A stretch of DNA of 64,000 nucleotides from Paracoccaceae bacterium (GTDB lineage: Bacteria > Pseudomonadota > Alphaproteobacteria > Rhodobacterales > Rhodobacteraceae). This document shows, piece after piece, positions 28,663 to 36,402 of this stretch; the stretch's first letter is position 1; each line of letters opens with the position of its first letter. The DNA is taken from NCBI GenBank assembly GCA_027486345.1, contig JAIXPH010000063.1:1-64000 (forward strand), read 5' to 3'. The position numbers and the translations under genes are program-made. The notes beneath the pieces are model-generated. The model was not told the origin of the DNA and searched no databases. It saw only the letters and a program-made list of their open reading frames with translations.

Positions 28663-29415
28663 TTACAGGAACTGGCGTCCGCCATCGATGATGAGGGTCT
28701 GTCCGGTGATGAAACTGGCCAAAGGTGAGGCAAGGAACAGCGCCGCCCCCACCATGTCATCCGACCCCGCCGCGCGTTTGATGGCACCGCGCGTGATGCC
28801 GTAGCTGGCGGCGTCTTCCATTAGGCCAAGGCTGGCCTCGGTCAGGGTGAAACCGGGGGCGAGGGCGTTGACGGTGACACGGTCATTGCCCATTTCCCGC
28901 GCCAAGGCACGGGTCATGGCGATGACGGCCCCTTTGGAGCTGACATAATGCAGCCATTCGGGCGACCCGCTCATCACCGTGGCGGAGGAGACGTTGATCA
29001 CCGCCCCGCCGCCTGCAGCGCGCAGATGCGGGGCCACGGCGCGGGTCATTTGCCACGGGCCTTTGACATTGACGGCCATGACGCGGTCCCAGACGGATTC
29101 GTCAATGGACTCGAAGCCCTTGCGTTCCAACCCGGCATAGATGGCGGCGTTGTTCACAAGGATATCGACGCCGCCAAGCTGTTCTGCCGCCAAAGCCGCC
29201 AATGCGACGGTAGACGCCTGCGAGGTCACATCCACCTGCGCCGCTATCGCCGCCGCGCCAATGCCCGCCGCCGTTTCCTGCGCGCCTGCCAGGTTGATAT
29301 CGGCCACCATCACACGCGCGCCTTCGCGGGCGAAGGCCTCGGCAAAGGCGCGGCCAAGGCCACCTGCCGCCCCTGTGACGATCACGCGCTTGCCTGCCAG
29401 ATCAAGACCGCTCAT
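28663..29415 (-). CDS. Short-chain dehydrogenase/reductase
   Basis: 250 aa. The cofactor motif TGAAGGLG lies at about residue 15, the catalytic serine in NVSSATVMSGSP, and Tyr/Lys in HYVSSKGAVIAM near residue 155. In the cre model it would oxidise 4-hydroxybenzyl alcohol (or its phosphate) to the aldehyde, in place of the alcohol dehydrogenase used by Corynebacterium; that is inference. It overlaps the HD-domain gene by 4 bases. Confidence 0.9.
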   Translation of the reverse strand: MSGLDLAGKRVIVTGAAGGLGRAFAEAFAREGARVMVADINLAGAQETAAGIGAAAIAAQVDVTSQASTVALAALAAEQLGGVDILVNNAAIYAGLERKGFESIDESVWDRVMAVNVKGPWQMTRAVAPHLRAAGGGAVINVSSATVMSGSPEWLHYVSSKGAVIAMTRALAREMGNDRVTVNALAPGFTLTEASLGLMEDAASYGITRGAIKRAAGSDDMVGAALFLASPLASFITGQTLIIDGGRQFL

Positions 29416-30002
29416 CCCATCATCCTCTCATCGCGTTCCGCGCTTGCCCAGCCTTCGGCCAGAAAACCCTGCGCCATGATCCTTGCCTCGGGCGTCAGGA
29501 ACGAGGGCAGGACGAAATCTTCCAGCATCGCCAGCGTGTCCGGCGCGGGTGTCTGGAACCAGCCGCCAATGGTCGTCACCCCATGCGGGGTAAAGCGCCA
29601 CAGCTTGTCGGCATCCTTGACGATGGCATCCTCCGCCGACCGCGCGGCCTTGGTCGTGTCATGGCCGTCGATGATGGCGAGGATGGCTTTGTCATCCAGA
29701 CCCAGCGCCAGCCGGGTCAGGATATCCGCGCCAATCGCGACCCCGGCCAGTTCATGGTCGCGTTGCAGTTCGGGGAATTGCGCGTTTGGCCCCACGGCCA
29801 GCGCCAGCTTTTCCTGCGGCATCTGCTTCCAGCCGGTGTCGTGCAGGATGATCGCGGGCAGCACCACGGCCTCCTCCGCACCGGGGCGCAAGGTCAGCAG
29901 CGTCCCGGCCAGCCGCCACGCGATCAGCGTATGCACATCGTTTGACCGCACATCCAGCCAAGGCTTTGCCGCCTGCCACAGGGCAAGGTCACGCGGCGTC
30001 AT
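29412..30002 (-). CDS. HD-domain phosphohydrolase-like protein (second copy)
   Basis: 196 aa. The metal-binding HD pair is in LPAIILHDTGWKQMP (about residue 50), with IIDGHDTTKAARSAEDAIVK and DADKLWRFTPHGV further on. The same GHDT and DADKLWRF blocks occur in the other HD protein of this operon (31454-32056), so the two are paralogues. HD enzymes hydrolyse phosphate esters, which makes either copy a candidate for removing phosphate from a phosphorylated phenol. It overlaps the genes on both sides. Confidence 0.85.
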   Translation of the reverse strand: MTPRDLALWQAAKPWLDVRSNDVHTLIAWRLAGTLLTLRPGAEEAVVLPAIILHDTGWKQMPQEKLALAVGPNAQFPELQRDHELAGVAIGADILTRLALGLDDKAILAIIDGHDTTKAARSAEDAIVKDADKLWRFTPHGVTTIGGWFQTPAPDTLAMLEDFVLPSFLTPEARIMAQGFLAEGWASAERDERMMG

Positions 30003-31441
30003 ACCAGACCCTCATCATAGGTCAGATAAACAGTCTTGTATTCGAGGTAGCTTTCCACCCCGTAGCGGCCCTTTTCGCGGCCCACGCCCGATTGCTTCAT
30101 CCCGCCAAACGGGGCGGAGTGGTTCGATCGGTGGATGTCATTGACCCAGACCGATCCGGCGTTGATCCGTTCCGCCAGTGCCAGACCGCGCCCGACATTG
30201 GCGGTGAACACAAACCCCGCAAGGCCATAGATCGTGTCATTGGCAAGGTTCAGCGCCTGTGCGGGGCTGTCTACGGGCATGATCCCCAGCACAGGGCCAA
30301 AGGTTTCCTCGGTCATGATCTGCATGGAATGGTCCGTGTCGGCGATTACAGTGGGCGGCAGGAAATAGCCGCCATCGTAAAGGCCCCCGGTCAGCCGATC
30401 CCCGCCACAGCAGATGCGTGCCCCCTTGGCACGGGCGTCGGCGATTTGGCCGAAGGCGTTGCCGAAGATCTTGGCGTTGACCATTGGGCCCATGGTGACG
30501 GGGTCCGTCTGGCCGTCGCCGACGGTGATCTTGGCGACCTCGGCCAGAAGCGCCGACAGGAAGGCGTCATAGACCGGGCGTTCGACGTAAACCCGGTTCA
30601 CGCGGTAGCAGAATTGGCCCGAGTTGGCGAAGCCATGGCGTGCAATCGCAGCGGCGGCTTTGCTCAAGTCCGCGTCGGCGCAGATGATGGCGGGGCTTTG
30701 ACCGCCGAGTTCCAGCGTCACCCGCTTGACCGTGCCGGTTGCGGCGGCAGCGATGGCCTTGCCCGCTGCCGTGCCGCCGGTGAAGGCGACCTTGCCGGGG
30801 ATTGGGTGGTCGACCATCGCCATGCCGATCCCGCGCCCCTTGCCGGTGACGACGTTGAAACAGCCCGCCGGGTAACCCGCTTGGTGGAAAAGTTCCGCCA
30901 ACAGCAGGGTGGACAGCGGCGTATCCTCGGCGGGTTTGGCCACCACCGTGCAGCCTGCAATCAGCGCGGCCCCGAGTTTGAAGCACAAGAGTGTAATCGG
31001 ATAGTTGAAGGGTGTGATGGCCACCACCACCCCCACAGGTTCGCGCCGGACCATGATCTTTTCGCCCGGTTGGCTGAGGATCACCTCATCATGCAGGCGC
31101 AACCCTTCCTCGGCGTAAACGTCCAAGAGGTCCGCCGAGCGTTGGATTTCGGTCACTGCCGCTGCCAAGGGACGGCCAAGCTCTGCAGTCAGCACCCGTC
31201 CGATTCTATCCGCATTGTCGCGCATCAGTTGGGCGGCGCGGCGTTGCAGGCGGGCGCGTTCGGCGACGGGGACCGCGCGCCAAGACGCCAAAGCCCGATC
31301 CGCCGCGCGGATGGCAAGATCGGCATCCACCGCATCCCCGGTGGGAACCGTGTCAATCACCGCGCCCGTGGTGGGGTTGGTGACAGGTTGGGTCGCGCCG
31401 GACACCGCAGAGCGCCAGCCGCCGTCGATGAACATTTCCAT
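29999..31441 (-). CDS. Aldehyde dehydrogenase
   Basis: 480 aa, a complete NAD(P)-dependent enzyme. The catalytic glutamate is in LELGGQSPA near residue 250 and the cysteine in FANSGQFCYRVNRVY near residue 285. The C-terminal motif is PFGGMKQSGVGREKG. In this operon it would oxidise 4-hydroxybenzaldehyde (or a phosphorylated form) to 4-hydroxybenzoate for PobA. It overlaps the next HD gene by 4 bases. Confidence 0.95.
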   Translation of the reverse strand: MEMFIDGGWRSAVSGATQPVTNPTTGAVIDTVPTGDAVDADLAIRAADRALASWRAVPVAERARLQRRAAQLMRDNADRIGRVLTAELGRPLAAAVTEIQRSADLLDVYAEEGLRLHDEVILSQPGEKIMVRREPVGVVVAITPFNYPITLLCFKLGAALIAGCTVVAKPAEDTPLSTLLLAELFHQAGYPAGCFNVVTGKGRGIGMAMVDHPIPGKVAFTGGTAAGKAIAAAATGTVKRVTLELGGQSPAIICADADLSKAAAAIARHGFANSGQFCYRVNRVYVERPVYDAFLSALLAEVAKITVGDGQTDPVTMGPMVNAKIFGNAFGQIADARAKGARICCGGDRLTGGLYDGGYFLPPTVIADTDHSMQIMTEETFGPVLGIMPVDSPAQALNLANDTIYGLAGFVFTANVGRGLALAERINAGSVWVNDIHRSNHSAPFGGMKQSGVGREKGRYGVESYLEYKTVYLTYDEGLV

Positions 31442-31453
31442 CGGGTCCGTCCT

Positions 31454-32056
31454 TCAGATCACGTTCAACTTCAGGGCGACACGGGTGGCGCGCAATTCCT
31501 GCGCCGCCCAATCGCGGCCCGCTTCGGTTTCCAACTGGGCCACCTGATGCTCCAGCCGGTCGGCATATTGGCGCGGGGTCATCTTGAACCAGTCGCAGGC
31601 GACCGACACACCCGTCACGCCAAAGCGCCAGAGCTTATCAGCATCGCGCACCAGACGGTCGTTCAGGTGCCGCGCCTCAGGCCGCGTATCATGCCCGTCG
31701 ATGATTTCGGCGACGGCGAGGATCACATCCTCATTCCACCCCGTTTCTTCCAGAACGGGACGGGACAGGCGCACGCCTTCGCTTTCGTGCAGAAAACGCA
31801 CGTCGGATTGCATCATGTTGGGGCCAAAGCCCTTTTCGATGATGTCTTCCATGTCGATGGAATACCAGCCGATGTCATGCAGCAGGATCGCCAAGGACAC
31901 GATATCGCGGTCGGCCTCTGGATGGGCGTCCAGCAGGCGCTGCGCCCAGTCAAAGGACAAGGGCACATGCACGTCATTCTTGCGCGCGCGCATATAGGGT
32001 TCGGCACGCCGCCAGACGGCATCGTAACGCGAGGATTGGGGAACTGACATCTGCAT
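31454..32056 (-). CDS. HD-domain phosphohydrolase-like protein (first copy)
   Basis: 200 aa from the ATG at 32054-32056, chosen because AAGGAAG precedes it; an upstream in-frame ATG is also possible. HD motif: DIVSLAILLHDIGWYSIDME near residue 60; then EIIDGHDTRPEARHLNDRLV and RDADKLWRFGVTGVS. In Corynebacterium glutamicum the phosphatase CreD removes the phosphate after methyl oxidation; this protein is the closest candidate here along with its paralogue. That assignment is inference. Confidence 0.85.
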   Translation of the reverse strand: MQMSVPQSSRYDAVWRRAEPYMRARKNDVHVPLSFDWAQRLLDAHPEADRDIVSLAILLHDIGWYSIDMEDIIEKGFGPNMMQSDVRFLHESEGVRLSRPVLEETGWNEDVILAVAEIIDGHDTRPEARHLNDRLVRDADKLWRFGVTGVSVACDWFKMTPRQYADRLEHQVAQLETEAGRDWAAQELRATRVALKLNVI

Positions 32057-32112
32057 TGCGCTTCCTTGGGCGGTGGGGCGGGCCATCCCGATGGGACGGC
32101 CCGCTGTCGGGA

Positions 32113-33927
32113 TCAGGCGGCAGAGAGGATCGTGACCTCACCCGTCGTGCCATCGACGCGCAGCATCTGGCCCGTCTTGATGGTTGAAGAGGCGGTCCCC
32201 GTCCCCGTCACGGCGGGCAGGCCATATTCACGGCAGACGATGGCGGCGTGGCTCATCATGCCGCCGATGTCGGTGACGGTCGCGCGGATTTTGCCGAACA
32301 CAGGGGCCCAGCTTGGCGCGGTTACCGGCGTGACTAGGATTTCGCCTTCTTCGATCAGGCCAAGGTCATTGGCCGAGCGGATCACCCGCGCGCGGCCTTC
32401 GACCACACCGGGCGAGGCTGCCATGCCTTCCAGCTTGGTCGCATCGCTTGACCCGACAAGCCATTTCTTGACCGCGTCGGTGGTGATGCCCCAGAGCATG
32501 ATGGTGAAGGGTTCGGTGATCACCTCGGGAGGGGTGTTCAGCGCGGGCTGCGGCGGGGCCGATTGCAGCGCGGTCAGGATCGCCTTGCGGCGCTTGATTT
32601 CCGCCGGCCAATGCGTCGGCCCGGTGGCCGGTGCGCCGACACCCCAACCCATGCCCAGATCAAAGAGCGCATCGCGCACCTCGTTCCGGTTCAGGAAGAA
32701 CATGTCATCGGCGCTTTCCCAGAAACCCGCACGATGGAACAGCGCCGAAAGCTCGCGCATCTTGCGCCAGAACACCGACATCGACCAATGCTCGATATAG
32801 GAGTTGTGGTTCTCGACATAGGGGAACACGGTCCGCGCCAGACCCAGTTTGCCGTCAAACGCGCCCTGCGCCTCGGCATCCAGCAATTCGCGGTATTCGG
32901 CGGTGATCCGGTCCCGTTCTGCCGCGATTTCGGCGGTGGGGCGGTCGATGGTCTCTCCCTTGGCCACGCGGGCGGCGTAGTCGCGGATATAGCCCATCGG
33001 GATATCCAGATGCTCGATCCAATACTTGTCGTCGGAATAGAACCCGTTGCCCGAGGTGAAGTTGAACCACGGGTCTTTCGCACCCTCCCAAGCCGCAACC
33101 CAAGCCTGACCCGCCGCACTGCCCGCCATCGCGGCCAGCACCTGATCGACCGATCCCGCCGACAGATGCGCTGCAACGCCAGAGGACACCGCCAGCTTGG
33201 CCAGTTTCTTCAACTCGTCATCGGGGCGGAACAGATCGCTGTCGACGCCCTGCACCATCTTGGCGATGGCTTGGTCCGAGATGGTCGGGAATTGCGATTT
33301 CAGGAAGCCGAAGAAATCGAGATAGGCCGCATATCCCAGATTGAGGAATTCAAAGTGGTAATTCCACGTCCGGTACAGCAGTTGGATCGCCTTGTCATAG
33401 GTCTCGGACAGCGGCACCGTGTTATCGATACCATGTCCACCCTTGACCCAGTCGACCGGGACGACTTCGGGCAGGTCGTCAAAGTGCAGCGCCTCCATCT
33501 CGGCGATGTTGGCCTTGACCTTGACCATCCAGTTGTCCAGCAGGCTGTCCCAATTCATGAAATAGTGACCGGCACGGTCCATGAAATGCGGCACGCGGGG
33601 GCCGATGTTTTCCGGCGCGACACCTACCGGCGACATGTAAACATAGCCGTTGTGGATGCGGAAATCGACGCCATTGGCGGGCGGCACAAGGTAGTGGCGG
33701 GTGTTGTACTGGCCAAGGCACTTGACCGCATATTCCACCGTCACCGCGTCAAACGGCTTGAAGGGGTTCGGCCAATGCTGGCTGTCGCAGAACCAGAACT
33801 TGCCGTCCTCTTCCGCGCGGCGGTTGTCGGCGAACATCAGGTAATAGGGGTACAGGTCGCGCCACGCCTCAGCCCCCGCCGGTGCGGCAAGGTCATAGGC
33901 ACTGGGAAAACTGGTCTTTGCGGTCAT
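32113..33927 (-). CDS. PEP-synthase-like swivelling-domain subunit (phenylphosphate-synthase type)
   Basis: 604 aa from the ATG at 33925-33927 with a strong GGGAGGAGAG site. The C-terminal phosphohistidine domain is clear: VTDIGGMMSHAAIVCREYGL near residues 552-571, with the phosphorylated histidine at about 560. The N-terminal 480 residues are a substrate domain without a PEP-binding barrel. Its partner carries the ATP-grasp domain. This split resembles phenylphosphate synthase and the cre p-cresol phosphotransferase (CreHI), which phosphorylate a phenol hydroxyl. Substrate inferred from context. Confidence 0.85.
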   Translation of the reverse strand: MTAKTSFPSAYDLAAPAGAEAWRDLYPYYLMFADNRRAEEDGKFWFCDSQHWPNPFKPFDAVTVEYAVKCLGQYNTRHYLVPPANGVDFRIHNGYVYMSPVGVAPENIGPRVPHFMDRAGHYFMNWDSLLDNWMVKVKANIAEMEALHFDDLPEVVPVDWVKGGHGIDNTVPLSETYDKAIQLLYRTWNYHFEFLNLGYAAYLDFFGFLKSQFPTISDQAIAKMVQGVDSDLFRPDDELKKLAKLAVSSGVAAHLSAGSVDQVLAAMAGSAAGQAWVAAWEGAKDPWFNFTSGNGFYSDDKYWIEHLDIPMGYIRDYAARVAKGETIDRPTAEIAAERDRITAEYRELLDAEAQGAFDGKLGLARTVFPYVENHNSYIEHWSMSVFWRKMRELSALFHRAGFWESADDMFFLNRNEVRDALFDLGMGWGVGAPATGPTHWPAEIKRRKAILTALQSAPPQPALNTPPEVITEPFTIMLWGITTDAVKKWLVGSSDATKLEGMAASPGVVEGRARVIRSANDLGLIEEGEILVTPVTAPSWAPVFGKIRATVTDIGGMMSHAAIVCREYGLPAVTGTGTASSTIKTGQMLRVDGTTGEVTILSAA

Positions 33928-33955
33928 GGTCTCTCCTCCCCGAGAGTTTTTATGT

Positions 33956-35032
33956 TCAAAGCTTGTTCTGGATCGGGGCCAAGAGCGTGCCGAGCACACC
34001 TTCGATCCCCATGGAAAAGGTTTGCGTCGCGGCTTTCTTCTGGCTCCAGACCGTTTCCGGGCGGCATTGCAGCGCGACAAGGCGGCCCTGACGGTCAATC
34101 GCCCATTCTAGGTCTTGCGCGCCGCCGATAGCCTTCTCCAGCCGCCGGGCGAGTTGCGCCACCGCGATCACCTCGTCATCCGACAGGCTGGGCTGGCTGC
34201 GGCGGCCTTCTTCGATCTCGCGGTCGATGGTGCGGCGGGCGGCGGGATCGGCGACAATTTCATGGGTCTTTTCGGCGATGCGGCGCTTTTGCACCTGCAT
34301 CATCACCTTTTCGACGGTGAAGTTGTCGGGCGTGATTTCCCCCGACACCACGCTTTCGCCAAGCCCCCATGAGGCGTCGATCACGATCTTGGTGCGGTCG
34401 CCGTTGATCGGGTCCAGCGTCATGGCCACGCCTGCGCTGCGGGCATCGACCATTTCTTGCACCGCGACGGCCATCAACACCTCAATCTGGCCGAGGTTGT
34501 GATCGGCGCGGTAGCTCATGGCGCGGGCGGTAAAGAGGCTGGCCCAGCACGAGCGGACCTTTGCCACCACCTCATCCGCGCCGACGACCCAGAGGTAGGT
34601 GTCTTGTTGTCCGGCAAAGCTGGCGTCGGGCATGTCTTCGGCCGTGGCGGATGAGCGCACCGCGACGGGCAGATCGTCCGCGGGGGACATCAACGCATAG
34701 GCGGCGCGGATGGCGGTTTCCACCTCCGTCGGCATGGCGCGCTCGGTCACCAGATGGCGGATGGCTTGGGACCGGGCTTCCTCATCTGTGACGTTGTGGG
34801 TGTCCAGATGCGACAACTCTTCCCGGATCGCGGCCTCTAGTCCCGTCGCGGCCAGATGCGCGGCATAGGCGTCGGTCGCCACGGCAAAGCCGCGCGGAAC
34901 GGGCACGCCCATGGCGATCATGCGGGCAAGGCTGGCGCATTTGCCGCCCATGCGGGGATGATCCGCGTCGGTCGCAGACTCAAACGGCAGGATGAAACGC
35001 GGGTCGATGGTCATCTGGGCAGAGGCAGTCAT
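33956..35032 (-). CDS. PEP-synthase-like ATP-binding subunit (pyruvate phosphate dikinase N-domain)
   Basis: 358 aa from the ATG at 35030-35032, which shares a base with the P450 stop. The fold is the ATP-grasp PPDK/PEP synthase N-domain: DADHPRMGGKCASLARMIAM, VAVRSSATAEDMPDASFAGQ (about residue 115), INGDRTKIVIDASWGLGESV and LEWAIDRQGRLVALQCRPET. It would phosphorylate the histidine of the partner subunit using ATP. The C-terminal domains of full PEP synthases are absent and supplied by the next gene. Confidence 0.88.
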   Translation of the reverse strand: MTASAQMTIDPRFILPFESATDADHPRMGGKCASLARMIAMGVPVPRGFAVATDAYAAHLAATGLEAAIREELSHLDTHNVTDEEARSQAIRHLVTERAMPTEVETAIRAAYALMSPADDLPVAVRSSATAEDMPDASFAGQQDTYLWVVGADEVVAKVRSCWASLFTARAMSYRADHNLGQIEVLMAVAVQEMVDARSAGVAMTLDPINGDRTKIVIDASWGLGESVVSGEITPDNFTVEKVMMQVQKRRIAEKTHEIVADPAARRTIDREIEEGRRSQPSLSDDEVIAVAQLARRLEKAIGGAQDLEWAIDRQGRLVALQCRPETVWSQKKAATQTFSMGIEGVLGTLLAPIQNKL

Positions 35033-36282
35033 CACAAGTCCCATTCGATGTGCAGCGCGGTCGGAACGCGGAAAGAGGTGTTGTGCGCAAAGGCGAAGTC
35101 CTGATCCGGCACCAAGCGGAGCGAGGGCAGGCGACGCGCCAATTCCTTCATCGCGATGGCGAATTCCATCTTGGACAGTTGCTGTCCCAGACAGAAATGG
35201 ATGCCATAGCCAAAGGACAGATGGTTGCGGGCATTGGCGCGGTCGATGTCCAGCGTGTCGGGCTGATCGAACACGGCGTCATCGCGGTTGGCAGAGCCCA
35301 GCAGCAGCAGGATATTCGCGCCCTTGGGGATGGCCACGCCGCCGATTTCGGCATCCTGCAAGGCCCTCCGCCGCCAAGACACGATAGAGGGGCTGAAGCG
35401 CAGGAATTCCTCGGTCGCGGCCTGCCACTTTTCGGGATTGGCCTTCAGGAGTTCCCATTGGTCGCGGCGGATCAGCACCTCGCGCAGGGCGTTGGTCAAG
35501 AGGGTTGTCGTGGTCGCATGCCCTGCAAACAGGACGGAGTAGAGGACACCGGCAATCTCATCGTCGGTGATCTCGGCCCCGTCCAGTTGCGCGCGGACCA
35601 TGTCGCCGGGCAGGTTGTCGCCGGGTTCGGCATGGGCGGCAGCAACCAAGGCGCGGCAATAGGCCCAGTATTCCACCATGTTATGGACATGCGGCACCTG
35701 TTCCTCGTCGCTGAGGTCGCCCCAAGTCAGCAGGGCGCGGCTGACGGCCCAGGACTTGACCTTTGGCACATCCGACTCGGGCACGCCGACCAGACGGAAC
35801 AGCACATAGGCGGGCACGTCATAGGCGAAGTCGCGGAAGAAATCGGCGTGACCCTTGGCTTCGAACTTGTCGATCTCGCGGTTCACGATCTCATAGATCT
35901 GCGGCTCGATGGATTTGAACCGGCGCGGGCCAAAACAGCTTTGCGCGACCTTGCGGATGCGGGTGTGATCAGGTGGCACGCGGGCCGACAGACCGGAATA
36001 GGCGGTGAACCCCCCCGCCTTCATCACGGCGCGACCGGGGTCGCCCATCGGGCGGATCGGCGCTTGGGCGTTCTCAGAAGAGAACACCTGCCAGTTGTCG
36101 AACACCGCCTTGATATCGGCATGGCGCGAGACGACCCAATAGCCCAAACGTTCCGAATAGAACACCGGAGCCTCTTCGCGGGCAAAGGCGTAAAAGGGGA
36201 AGGGATCGGTCAGATCAAATGGATCGAAATCGTCGGCGGCGTTGGAAAATGGACAGGCTTTCGCCGGGGTCATGGTGTTCAT
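35032..36282 (-). CDS. Cytochrome P450
   Basis: 416 aa from the ATG at 36280-36282 with GGGAGGACAG upstream. Heme motif FGYGIHFCLGQQLSKMEF has its cysteine at about residue 364, the I-helix motif is AGHATTTT at 253-260, and the ExxR helix is in EEFLRFSPSIVSWRRRAL. It is a soluble bacterial class I P450, served by the ferredoxin and reductase at the operon's end. In the cre model it hydroxylates the methyl group of a phosphorylated alkylphenol (as CreJ does). First gene of the operon. Confidence 0.95.
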   Translation of the reverse strand: MNTMTPAKACPFSNAADDFDPFDLTDPFPFYAFAREEAPVFYSERLGYWVVSRHADIKAVFDNWQVFSSENAQAPIRPMGDPGRAVMKAGGFTAYSGLSARVPPDHTRIRKVAQSCFGPRRFKSIEPQIYEIVNREIDKFEAKGHADFFRDFAYDVPAYVLFRLVGVPESDVPKVKSWAVSRALLTWGDLSDEEQVPHVHNMVEYWAYCRALVAAAHAEPGDNLPGDMVRAQLDGAEITDDEIAGVLYSVLFAGHATTTTLLTNALREVLIRRDQWELLKANPEKWQAATEEFLRFSPSIVSWRRRALQDAEIGGVAIPKGANILLLLGSANRDDAVFDQPDTLDIDRANARNHLSFGYGIHFCLGQQLSKMEFAIAMKELARRLPSLRLVPDQDFAFAHNTSFRVPTALHIEWDL

Positions 36283-36402
36283 TCTGTCCTCCCAGCAGAA
36301 CTATGGTGCCAATGGCGACACTGGCTTGGAAACAAACATGAGTGACCAATCTTTGGTTTTTCTTTAGCTGATAAACCGCGCGTATTCAAAGGCTTGTCGT
36401 CA

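Noticed and set aside
29942-34131. Two long plus-strand frames opposite the aldehyde dehydrogenase and PEP-like genes
   Set aside because: Shadows of well-supported minus-strand enzymes with conserved catalytic motifs.
36300-36330. GCCA-N10-TGGC repeat upstream of the P450 gene as operator
   Set aside because: Arms of only four bases are expected by chance at this GC content.
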